The position numbers and the translations under genes are program-made. From NCBI RefSeq assembly GCF_905163445.1, contig NC_053182.1, positions 3,782,001-3,846,000 of the forward strand: a stretch of DNA of 64,000 nt, in the 5' to 3' direction. Below, one piece after another: positions 19,656 to 30,483 of this stretch (positions are counted from its first letter, which is position 1; every line of letters begins with the position of its first letter). The DNA is from Pararge aegeria. Taxonomy: Eukaryota > Arthropoda > Insecta > Lepidoptera > Nymphalidae. The notes beneath the pieces are model-generated. The model was not told the origin of the DNA and searched no databases. It saw nothing but the letters and a program-made list of their open reading frames with translations.

Positions 19656-20576
19656 TTTATTCTTCGAATTATGGAATATTTTCTAGATTAACGGACACCC
19701 ATCTTGATAACATACTTTGCATTTGAAGAAGAAAAAACTGGTTTATAACCGTCGGTGTAGTACTTAAATATTTTAATTACTCGATGGCATTTTATTTTAT
19801 TATTCCCGTCCATAAACTATGTATAAAAAATTATTCTTGAATACTGGATTAATCTATAATTCCAATGTTTCATTTTCGGCAGGATTAAAAAGTTATACTC
19901 TTTTACATTGTGTAGAGGGGAAATCGCAATAGGTTCACGAAGAGGGTAGGAAATCGTTGAGACTGTTAGTCTTAACGCGTGTGAACCCGCGAGGGCTCGT
20001 AATCGAAATTTATGATTCGACCACACACACAGAGGCCGCACCTTGGTCGGATCCGTGTAAGATACATAAAGATTTACTGCGTGTACCGCACCGTGTTTCA
20101 GCACAGAGTTCCGTTATGTTACAAGTCTTGTTTAATTTTTGATCAACATGTGATTGGCTTCTTCTCTATAAGAACCTGTTAAAATATTTAGATATATTGT
20201 TTTTAATGTGCAAGAGAGTGTGTCTTTTTCAACCCTGTGTGCATTTCGGTGTAATCAGTTTTTAAATTTATTATATTTCAAAAGTCTGTATCGATTTCGT
20301 TTCCTTGTTTCGACGTTGTATATCTAAGCACAGAACTCCCTCGTTTTTAGACTCGTGACGATTCTTGTTTACTTTTTATTATTTTGTATTTTAATTCTTT
20401 ACCTGTATTCAGATTATTTTTGGATTTTGAAAGAGATCTATTTATTAAACCTGGATAAATTTGGGTGTATAATGGCTTATACTGATCTAATTTCAATTTT
20501 ATCTAAATAGGCTTATTTTCGCCCAAAAATTACTTAAAATATTGAAAGTACGAATTTTACTTAGCATGTTGTTTAA
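19656..20576. other. Non-coding stretch
   Basis: No gene or clear repeat. Open frames around 19817-20142 lie on both strands of a GC-richer patch, and neither shows a domain or splice context. Confidence 0.4.
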
Positions 20577-20848
20577 CAGCTGCGGTTGGCGCAGTGGGCA
20601 TGGACCCTGCTTTCTGCGTCCAAGGCCGTGGGTTCGATTGCCACAACTGGAAAAAAATGATTGTGTGATGAACATGTATGCTTTTCAGTGTCTGGATCTG
20701 GATCTGCATATTATGAGTGTTATTTATGTATATTATAAATGTTATTATATGTGTATTATATTTATAAAAAAATAATCATCTGAGCACCCATACTTTGGGG
20801 TTAGATGGCGATGTGTGTATTGTTTTAGTATATTTATTTATTTATTAC
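20577..20848 (+). mobile_element. SINE family A, full-length (forward)
   Basis: Head CAGCTGCGGTTGGCGCAGTG and B box GGTTCGATTGCCACAACTGG. The body has a small duplication (GTCTGGATCTGGATCTG) and repeated ATATTATAAATGTTATT units, then TTTGGGGTTAGATGGCGATG and the AGTATATTTATTTATTTATT tail. Confidence 0.85.
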
Positions 20849-21344
20849 TTTATCACCTATACAACAATTGTACTATTCAAATAGAAAAAAAATCTTTTAG
20901 AAGTCATTATACTTTAGATAATTAGATTTACTTTAAACCTACTTACCGTAGGCCTTTTTCAAGACTAAAGATTACAATCGTTACCTTGTGCATGGCCACA
21001 TTGCCAGTCATTGCATTTCAATGATATCTTTATCATCTTTTCTACTCATAAAAATTATGGATGTTCTCCAAATCAAATGGGATCACTGAGATTACTACTG
21101 ATAAAGTCACTTCTCGGGATGGTTTCACAATTATTGGTGTCATAACAGACCCATAATTTTTTTCCTAAACATTTAGCTTATAACATTAGAATAATTTAAT
21201 TTATGGCTTATTATAAAAAGATTTCAAGTTTTTCAATCTAAAATAGTTGAGTTTCAGGCTATTGTAAAAAAATATTACATTAGTAATTCTGTATTAAAAT
21301 TAATAAAATACTATTTTTTTATAATTTAAATCTATATAATATAA

Positions 21345-21645
21345 CTAGCTGTTGCCCGCGACTTCGTCTGCGTTAGATTTTGTTTTTAAAGTATTCAGTA
21401 TCGCTAAGCCTTAAATGAGTACAGTAGTATATACTCGTATATATATAACATGTGACTCTCAATAAATTATAGACAAATAATTTGCAATAAAATAAAATTG
21501 CGACTATAATTAAAGATCTAAGCTATCCTATCTCTTAAGTTGGACCAGACTGCTCACGGTGTGCCAATTTAATTTAAAATCGGTTAAGTAGTTTAGGAGT
21601 CCATCGCGGACAAACATCGTGACAGGAGATTTATATATATTAAGA
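21345..21645 (-). mobile_element. Non-autonomous Helitron (301 bp, reverse)
   Basis: On the minus strand the borders are A|TCTTAATATATATAAATCTC and GACGAAGTCGCGGGCAACAG, then CTAG|T. Both termini are canonical. The GACGAAGTC hairpin lies where expected before the 3' end. No open frame. Confidence 0.85.
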
Positions 21646-21790
21646 TTAAGCTGAAGAGTTTGTTTGGTTGAAGGCGCCTATCTTAAAAACTACTCTTTTG
21701 AATTGAAAAAAATCTTTTTGTGTTAGATAGTGCATTTATTGAGGAAGGCTATATAACATCACGCTACAACCAATAATCAGGAACGAAATT
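21646..21790 (+). repeat. Dispersed repeat abutting the Helitron
   Basis: TTAAGCTGAAGAGTTTGTTT, GAAGGCGCCTATCTTAAAAA, GTGTTAGATAGTGCATTTAT and TGAGGAAGGCTATATAACAT follow a common lepidopteran repeat pattern. It may be the continuation of a second Helitron-type element that the first one entered. Confidence 0.45.
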
Positions 21791-24700
21791 AATGATGAAT
21801 GTGTTAATGATGAAAATGATGTATTCCGGAGTTGTTCTTATTTCAAAGTTCTAAAAAAGAATTTATATAAGTATATAAATACTTAAAAGTAGACTGATAC
21901 GCGGACGGTGGAGGAAGTTATTATAAAAATATTTTGTTAATTAATTAACTGAAATCAAAGCCATACTTAAATCAATGTCAGGAATGCACGAACTTGTATA
22001 ACCCATTGTTCACATGCTGACGATTCTGCAGTAGTTTATGCAACTAGTTCTCAAGGATACAATCAGAGTTCAATCACATAGCTTGCGGTGAATGAAATGC
22101 AACCCAGCCGAACACAACACATTCCTTCTCAGATTCCATTGAGTATGTTGGAGGCATTACAAAATGGTGATGTTTTGTACCCAACAGGAAATCTTGCAAA
22201 GGAAACAACAAGATTGAGTGCCCGCTTGGCTACTTTTTGCGATATGAATCGATCGGGCGAAAGTAAATCGATTATCGCTAACCTAGCTGATATTTATTTG
22301 CTCCCTTTATCATTCCTGCCCGCCTTCTCAAACACTTGATATATTTTGCAAATTACATTGAATATTTTCTAGCGATCGACCGTACCGTATACGGTGTCAA
22401 ATGTTAAATGTTGAGAAAGTTTAATGTCTGCTGGCACAGTGGCACAAAAAGTTACTTAACTGGAAGATTTATTAATTCAACTGTTATTTTTATTTAATAT
22501 CGATGTGGTTTTTGCCTTTTATTTTAAAGAGCACCTACTGCTTAAAAAGGTCGAGCTCTTGAATTTTAATCCATTACTGAGCCTTATAACATTACGAGTA
22601 GTTTGCATCATATATTTTTGCTTTACAAATATGTTTTTATTTTGTTTCGTGGTTTAATTTCTATAAGCTGTTCTTATTTTGTAGGGTATAAATAACGAAC
22701 CTTCACTGAAGTTAGTTGATGTGGAACACTGTAACATTGTAACGTTATTGTTTTGCTCAATATTCATACGAGCTTGAAGTACAAAAGAAAATTTACAATA
22801 ATTGATAAATATGGTAAATGTCATAAATTTCCGTTATTATTCATAAAGCAGGCTTTTAGTAAGTAAATTATCGAGCTCGTATTAAACGGGTAACTTCGTC
22901 GTTTACTGTCGGGACCCGTTTATAACTGGTTTGTGCATTAGCTCTGACATAGAAGCCTTATTAACTGATTAAATACACTGTTTGGCTTATATGCTATTAG
23001 CGACACTTTGAACATCACATGCGAGATTAAAGTTTGTAACGTTATAATCTTGATACCCTCATCTTTCAAGATTATTTAATGAGTAATAAAGTTCCATGGA
23101 TACTTTCATCTTGCGTTTTAGATTTAAAACGATTAAATAATTGCTAACGTTAAACTTATAAAGGAGAGATAAAATAGATCATTGAACAGGGATGAAGAAG
23201 GATCTATAAACATGAAATAAGGATTGAGTAAAACTATCATATTTTTTATCTATCTGTGTATTAAAACAAATTCCGAAAATTCTGGACTGATTTGAATAAT
23301 TTTCTTCGCTTCGTGGTCACTAACCTATCAGAAATATGCAACTGCAGCAATGAGCTTTATGCTCTAACATTATTTGAGTTATATAAAGCTGTCTTAGTTT
23401 TGTCTAACTATCAACAAACAACATCTAAAAGATAATGCTTAGTTATTAATTGCAACTATATATCTTCTCACTTAAATTAAAACCTTTGTTCATTCTCGGA
23501 CTATGTAAATTGTTTTCATCTTCATGTTCGCAAATTTCATTTCTCATATTTTTTCTTCAGCATCTTTAAATGGACAAGTGTTTTATGTTATCTCTGCTCA
23601 TTGTCTTGTTCATACTCCATAATTCTTTTGTTTTCTAGAAAACTTTTGTTAATTTTGACGTTATGATTAGCGATTATCTAAATAAATTATGTAATGTAAC
23701 TTCCGCTACGCTAGCTATTTCCTCGTTTGAATTGCTTCCTGCAAAACAATGGGTAGTTGTTCCAAACATTCCCAGTCCCATTGTTGTCCCATTAAAATGC
23801 GTTTGGGATATTGCGAATTTCAATTATACACCACCTGTTTGCTGTAAATGCAAAAGATCTGATAAGAATGTAACATGAATGCGTCAAGAAGTATATTATC
23901 CGGACCCCTGATTTTTCTATTAAACCAAAACTATTCGGTCTTTGTTCCTCTCCATAAAGAGGCGTATCGTGAGAAACCAGTCGTATCTTAGAAAATTATA
24001 TCTTATCTATTACTAACTAATATGCGAGAGTTGTAGTGGTTTGTGTCTGACTAATTTTCAATAACACATGAAAGTGTTGTAAAACTTAAAATCGATACAT
24101 TGTTATGGTACAGCTCTTAGAAATTCTTAATTTGCTTTGACTACTAATGGCACTTCTACAATACTCATAACAGTAACATTGGAAACTGTTGCTGCAGTAG
24201 TAATACATAACGTAAGCAATATTAATGTAGGAAGAACGCTGTAAAATGTAACAACATTACTTAGATTGAACCGCAAGCTCGTGAGAACGTTTTAACTACA
24301 CAGCGTCGCCTCTGAAGCCTCAGCCCCAAGTATTTAATTGGATAGATAATTTAGTAGGTTTTTGTCCCACGACATGCCGTCCCTAATGATGTTTAAATTG
24401 CTTGTCGTTTATGGGGTTTCATTGCAATTTGCAATCGCTACGCGTTTTATATTTTCAAGGATAAGGTATAAATCTAATATAAATTATAAAAACTTCCACA
24501 AAAACATGTCTGTTACATAAAAAAATGGGCTATTTGCAAAATCAATTGGTCAAACATCTACTTACACTTGGCACATATAGCACAACAAATAATATATTTA
24601 TCCTTTATTAAAAATGGAGTCGCTTGTAGTAAATCCGAAAAGTAAACCAGTCTTTGGTACACTTATATTCTTGCACTCACCAGAGCAAGTATCCGAGAGT

Positions 24701-25353
24701 TTAGACATAATTGAATAAAGTGATACGCTATGTGATACGCTTTAATGAGCACACTTGGCGTTTTACGAGTTATTAAACCGCAACAAAACTTGTAACATGT
24801 ATAGAGGCTGTACAGTCACAATGACAATGCTTGGAAGTGTGAAATCGATACTGATTAAAACTTTTTTGTGTTTATTTTGAGGTGTCATCGTTTAATTAAT
24901 TTTAACATCAGTCCTAACTTTACCAACGTTAGTTTCATGAGTGTGGTGCTGTTTCTTGATCCATCAGACGAAGGCAATCGCACATTTTTTACCCGCAAGT
25001 TCACACTCGTCATCTGCATTGTATGCGTTTTGTATTTTGGAAGATTTTTGTTTAAGTTTATGGGGTGATAGCCTATTTATTGGTTATTGGCGCCGCTCTT
25101 TCTTCTCAGTTAGAATATCAATAAAATTTGCTTCCCAACAATTTACCAGAAAATCGACTTATCTCTACAACATAATTAACAGTAAGTTAAATATTTATCC
25201 ATTAGTACTTCATAATTGCAAAAAAGTGCTTACTGAGTGGTTGCATAAATTGAACTATTATGAAACGGAGTTTTGCATCCCATACATTGTCATGAAAAGA
25301 CACACAAGCACATGTTTATAACCCACGTATACATCCATTCGTTTACACATACA
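21791..25353. other. Long quiet AT-rich non-coding tract
   Basis: No recognisable repeat or gene over 3.5 kb. Open frames near 22088-22339 and 23663-23878 lack domains and flanking splice sites. This is the longest repeat-poor tract in the first half of the window. It would suit an intron or intergenic regulatory DNA. Confidence 0.4.
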
Positions 25354-25392
25354 CTCACTTACACACATACGCACACAAACACACGCACACGA

Positions 25393-25455
<63 letters not shown>

Positions 25456-25472
25456 CACACAAACAAACGCAC
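25354..25472 (+). repeat. (CA)n microsatellite
   Basis: An imperfect CA-rich lead-in from 25354, an almost pure CA run from 25393 to 25439, then ACAAACACAC-type units to about 25472. Open frames across it are low-complexity artefacts. Confidence 0.95.
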
Positions 25473-25483
25473 CTCACCTGATT

Positions 25484-25540
25484 TTGAGTAGAGACCCGTG
25501 CCCTGTAGTGGGCCGGAAATGGTTTCGTAATGATGTTAAA
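25484..25540 (+). mobile_element. 3' end of SINE family B (forward)
   Basis: GAGTAGAGACCCGTGCCCTG, TAGTGGGCCGGAAATGG and TTTCGTAATGATG are the terminal segment of family B. The CA microsatellite directly upstream has replaced or expanded within the rest. Confidence 0.75.
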
Positions 25541-26184
25541 TTTATTAATATCAAAAAATCGGTACATTCATATGTGAATCGGCTTCTATTTCTTATTAGT
25601 AAAACTGTATACTCATAAGGTTTAAAACTTTATTAAAGGTTTGGAAACCGCTATCGCATTAATTGATTTTTTGAGCAAACGACTTAAAGCAATATGAAAG
25701 TTGATTTTCTTACTTTTAATAGCGATGTGGTACGGGCAAATAAATGTTGTCCCTAAAAGTTTACAACCTGCACCGTTATGCCGATTTCTCAAATTTAAAT
25801 CGAATCAAATCAAATTTAAACCGTATATTATGTATATTTTCTATTTATATATCATGTATATTTTATATTTATATATTACGTATATTTATTTAACTTATAT
25901 ATGTATTTGTATCATTACATTTTGGTATTTATGTATATCTATCAACACTCTTGGCACTATCCCGTTCTCTTGCTGTAAGTCCTATCTGCAAAGGTTGCCT
26001 GTAAGAGATTGCTTGCAGCAATAAGGCCGCATTTGCATGTCTACATTGTGTACTGTATACTCCTTACTGTTTCTTTTCCTGTATGTTATACGTGCAATAA
26101 AGTGTTTCTTCTTCTTTCTTCTTCTAAAACCGTTGAAGCTAGTAATATCTTTTTTTTCAGCAATTAATATATTACTAGCTGCAT
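25541..26184. other. AT-rich non-coding stretch
   Basis: TATATTTATATAT-type degenerate repeats at 25825-25935 (TGTATATTTTMTATTTATAT about three times) and a CTTCTTCTTTCTTCTTCT run at 26107-26125. No gene seen. Confidence 0.45.
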
Positions 26185-26282
26185 CCTGCATCCCTGAGAG
26201 TTCTCCATAATATTCTCAAAAGGTGTGTGGAGTCCACCAATCCGCACTGGGCAATGGGTTCATATTATAATGATGATGAATC
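26185..26282 (+). mobile_element. SINE family B, internal fragment (forward)
   Basis: CTGCATCCCTGAGAGTTCTC, TCAAAAGGTGTGTGGAGTCC and ACCAATCCGCACTGGGCAAT, then a shortened AATGGGTTCATATTATAATG tail. The GTGGACTACGG...GGGCCGGT segment is deleted. Confidence 0.75.
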
Positions 26283-27359
26283 GAATCAGTGCGAATATAA
26301 CATGTATACAAAACTATATGCTGCGATCTATGAAAATTAAAGTAACCATTCCTTTTAATTGTACCTAGCATGAAGTGATACAAACTCGCATGTCGAAGAC
26401 TTGTCGGCAAGGTAGAAAGAATATGCTTTTATATCCGATCGTAATTTCTTTAATATTGTTTCTTTTTGCCTGTTATGAAACGGTAATACGAGGCGGTAAA
26501 TGAATGAGCTTCGGCTACTTCGATATTAGTATCGAAGTTAGTTGCTTACCTAACCTCTTTTACTCGCTAATTCCCGAAGAAGGTATATTCTTCAAGTTAT
26601 GCTGTAATGATGCAGCATCAACATCAAGTTTTTCATTACGATAACTCTAAGGGTGGAAACATAATTATTACTTGTGCGACGACCCGATAAATTGACATAA
26701 CCTGACGCAAGGTGTTCCAGTTGAATTTGAAATGATTCAAAAATGATTGTTTTTTTAATTTCGTAGTGTAAAATTGAAACGCTTTAAAAGCCTCATGCCT
26801 ATGTATATTATACAGCTGTGTTTTGTAAACTCTGCGTACAAATTGGGAGGTTTCGACCCTTATAATTTCTCAACACGTTTAGGCCGGTGTACCTTTATAA
26901 ACTATGCGGAGTTACGCGGAAGAAGAGATCTTAAGATTACTGATAAGTTAGCTCATTATATTTAACTGGTAGTTGAAAGTTATGTCGATTGCGGGCAATC
27001 ACTAACTTACGCCGAGACCTCCAGGCACGTTCGTACTTGGCAATGGTTCGAAGCCTTACGCTTAATTTATTACCTTGATGCCGCATTGGTACTACTTATT
27101 CTACGTGGGTTTTTTTCTCGCGTACAACTTGATATTAATGTTCAGTCTAGATATTTCTTGATAACAATATTTGGTGAAATCAGCGTTTATTTAATCTACT
27201 ATTTAAAATTTTACTGGCTTTGTAATTTGTGCATCTGCTTTATTAGCATCATTTATTAAATATTTTACGTTACCTTGATGGGGTTATGCTTTTTTCTATA
27301 AGTTACTGCTCACTACTTCATGCTATAATCCATAGTTAATATTTTGAACGCATCTCCAT
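26283..27359. other. Unique-looking non-coding stretch
   Basis: Nothing recognised. A short inverted pair, GCTACTTCGATA...TATCGAAGTTAG, lies near 26514-26541. Confidence 0.4.
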
Positions 27360-28075
27360 CGTATGAACCTATTACCGGCCCACTACAGGGCACGGGTCTC
27401 CTGCTATTAGAAGGTTTTAAGCTCTAGCACCACGCTGCGGATTGGTGGCCACACACCTTTGACAACTTTATGGAAAACTCTTCAGGCCTGCATGTTTTTT
27501 CTTTACCATTGAAGAAAGTGATATTTTAATTGCTTAAAAATCACATCCCTATCCCTATCCCTACTAATATTATAAATGTCAATGTAAGTATGTTTGTTAC
27601 GCTTTCACGCAAAAACTACTTAACCGATCCTCATGAAACTTTGTACACATATTCTTGGAAGTGTTAGAAGTAATATAGGATACTTTTTATCCCGAAATTA
27701 AGCTCGGTTCCTTTGGGAGAAAGGATGAGTGTTTGACGATTTTACACCATATCTCCGACAAATTATAACCGATTTAAATAATTATTTTTGTACTATAGAG
27801 GTTATAATATGTGTTTTTAATTTTGTGCCCAAACTGTGGTTGGAGATAGAGGACAGAACTCCTCGGCGGACAGCAGCAATCCCCTCATTTAAGGCTTAGC
27901 GATACTGAATACTTTAAAATGTTTAGATCTATGACTAAATTTAATGCCACATCAAAAAACAATATCAAACGCAGACGAAGTCGCGGGAAACAGCTAGTTA
28001 CTTATAAAAGTTAGGGAGCATGCTGGGATTCGAACTTGGTCCTCTGAAAGTTCAGTTGAATTTAATACGGTTGTA
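27360..28075 (-). mobile_element. SINE family B (reverse), split by a Helitron
   Basis: Plus strand 27360-27557 carries the 3' and middle parts in reverse (ATTACCGGCCCACTACAGGG, CACGCTGCGGATTGGTGGCC, AAAGTGATATTTTAATTGCT). The rest, including the tRNA-like head (AGCATGCTGGGATTCGAACT), resumes at 27998. The two parts are continuous when the Helitron 27558-27997 is removed, so the SINE is the older insertion. Confidence 0.85.
27558..27997 (+). mobile_element. Non-autonomous Helitron (440 bp) nested in a SINE
   Basis: Borders A|TCCCTACTAATATTATAAAT and GACGAAGTCGCGGGAAACAG, then CTAG|T, a textbook insertion between A and T. The interior holds GTTACGCTTTCACGCAAAAA and CTACTTAACCGATCCTCATG, typical of lepidopteran non-autonomous Helitrons. 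TATCCC units just before the 5' end may have been the target. Confidence 0.9.
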
Positions 28076-30049
28076 CCTGCGGAGTGCTGGTTGAGGTTTT
28101 TCCACCAAAAAGAGTCCCAATACCCATTTAGGGGTTCAGATTCCACTCTGAATCTGAGCGGTCGTTGGTTTAAATATAGGATTTTAAACTTAAAGATTTA
28201 AGTATCTATTTCTTGCAACCAGCTTTAAGACGAAAGGAGTTTATTAAATTTTAAAGTTACCATAAAAAGTAGTTGTAAAATCTTAGTGAAAAAAAAAACA
28301 TAAAACCACCATGTAGAAATTTCAAATACTGGTAGATAATCTGTAGGCAAATTTAAATTACTATATTCACCTTAACCTCAATCTATGATTATAGTGAGCG
28401 AGTAGATTAAAGTAAGAGTTATAGAAGAAAATGTTATAACTTAGGAATCCAATTCAACGATAAACTTAAAAGCAAAATACGATAGTGTTGTTAAGACCGT
28501 TACGAGATGATAGGAATAGTAGGTCTCAGGGTATAGCTTGTAATCATAGCAACAGTTAGATTGTTCTACCCTACGATCAAATACATAACACGACCGACAT
28601 TATACTTGAACTTACTTCTAGTTTTTATTCCATAAATTTCATGTTTTTGAGGTGTTTTTCCAGATAGGTTAATACAGCTTAATAAGAATATCAATCTCTA
28701 CGATCTTTACAGTCTCCTGTTTTGGAGACTGCAAAGTGTTGCATTTGTCAGACCAATTCAGTGATATTATTTGAGTTAATGTACACGAATACCATTTTCG
28801 GTATTACTGAATCTTAGATCTACAGTTGCAAATTTACTATTATTATATTTGAATAATGTACTTATCTATTCTCCTAAGCCATCGTGTTAGAGATCAAGTT
28901 CCTTTATTCTGATAGCTTCTATAATGTTGTCACTTGGTTAATGTAGTTTGGCTTACCATTGTATATTTGTTTAAGTGTCTTAAAGATCACTCCCACGTTT
29001 CGCGCTTCGAATGGTAGTCCATTGTCCGTTCTTAAGTTTGCGATAATTGTTGACCTTGTTCTGAATTTGCGGTGTCCCGTCGGTGTATGTTTTCCATCGT
29101 TTTAATATTGCTGCTAGTAAAATCAAATGTCAAATTAATAATTTTCTAAATCTACTATTTACAATGCAGCAGATTTCTCTATAAATGTTAAGGCACTTTC
29201 TACGAATGAAGATATTGTAAAGATTTCACTTACGTGCTCTTATAAAGAGAGAATTATTTGTGGAAGTTTTGATTTCTGTAATATTGAGAGGGAGTAATGT
29301 TTTAAAATAATCATTGTTCGCAGGCTTTTAAATTACGTTATGGTCGTAGTGAATTCCTTTTTTAAATTGCACAAGCTATTAACTATTGGGGAGTGAAAGT
29401 TCTATCACAGTTCGCACTACGTGCATTAGTTTTGTTCAAGACTAGACTGAATGAACACTAGGTATGCAAAATAAAATTGCTGATCTGTTCTGGAGCTACA
29501 TGGAGTGATGGTACTAAGTTACCATACCTTTCTTACAGATGATACGTAAGGTTTCCTTCTCCTCCTGTGAAAAAAATGGTCAATGCTTGGCCGTGTGAAA
29601 TTAACATAGATTGATGAAAGGGATGCATTTGATTTAAGTACCGTACAACACCGTTCCATTCAATGTGTCTCAAAATTTTTTTGATATAGTAGATCACGCA
29701 TCTATTTATCATACTAAAATTTTGATAATTTATTTGACAATGATTAAATATAAAAATCATTAGACTTGAAGGTCTATTTTAAAGAAAATTTTGGAACGTC
29801 GTCTGTCTTGTCTGTTTACTCCTAGGAACAATGAATAACAAAATGATCAAAATTGCTCTTAGGTTTAGACTATAGCTATTATGCATGCCTTTTCAAAAAT
29901 TACCTTTTTACAATTTAACGGCGTCAATAATGTTAAGTGCAGGTACAATTTATTTTGTTAGCAGACATGCGTTTTTGACATAATCTTTGCCGTGCAATAT
30001 AACACTGTTACTATATCTACGAAACTATAAACGGATAGAATTATCGAGT
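28076..30049. other. Unique-looking AT-rich stretch with a small perfect hairpin
   Basis: No gene or repeat recognised. CAGTCTCC...GGAGACTG at 28710-28731 is an 8-bp perfect stem with a 6-nt loop. Confidence 0.4.
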
Positions 30050-30180
30050 GAGCCGCTACGACGACGCGACTCGGCATGCGCGCGCGCACGGTCAAGGCCA
30101 GTCGCTCGCTTTTTTATGCGAGCGAAAGTTCAGCGCTCTCAGTGAAGAAGTGACTTAACACGCGCGTATTATTACTATAA
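30050..30180. promoter_or_regulatory. CpG-rich patch, promoter candidate
   Basis: A sharply CpG-rich island (GCCGCTACGACGACGCGACT, GCATGCGCGCGCGCACGG) in AT-rich surroundings, with a perfect 8-bp hairpin TCGCTCGC...GCGAGCGA at 30102-30125. CTCTCAGTGAAG near 30138 is a fair match to the arthropod initiator (TCAGT). No TATA box or downstream open frame supports a particular gene. The alternating purine-pyrimidine GCGCGCGCGC could adopt Z-DNA. Confidence 0.3.
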
Positions 30181-30294
30181 AATTAGTATGTAATGCGACA
30201 TGTGAAAGAATGTTGCTCAGGATTTTCTCATGGGATTCTCTTGCATACCCCATTTATTTGCAAATTTAAGGAATCTCCACAGATAAGGTAATGA

Positions 30295-30483
30295 TCATAA
30301 TCATCATTATCAACCCATTATCAGCCCACTACAGGGAACAGGTCTCCTCCCAAAGTGAGAAAGTCCATCACTCTGGAATTGGGTGGATTTCACACACCTT
30401 TGAGAACATGGACAGCTCTCACTATCACGCATGCAGATTTCTTAAAGACGTTTTGCTTCACCTTTAATGCAAGTGATATTATT
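30295..30483 (-). mobile_element. SINE family B, 3' half (reverse)
   Basis: Plus strand: ATCATCATTATCAACCCATT, ATCAGCCCACTACAGGGAAC, AGGTCTCCTCCCAAAGTGAG, TTTCACACACCTTTGAGAAC, ATGCAGATTTCTTAAAGACG and TGCAAGTGATATT. The tRNA head is missing. Confidence 0.8.

Noticed and set aside
25354..25472. CRISPR-like array
   Set aside because: Simple CA repeat with no spacers, and the genome is eukaryotic. No CRISPR array anywhere in the window.
25258..25567. Cys/Val-rich and His/Thr-rich open frames
   Set aside because: Translations of the CA microsatellite.
29532..29552. Possible tiny exon between CTTTCTTACAG and a GTAAGG or GTTTCC donor
   Set aside because: The exon would be 7 to 12 nt with a poor donor. 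Such matches are common by chance.
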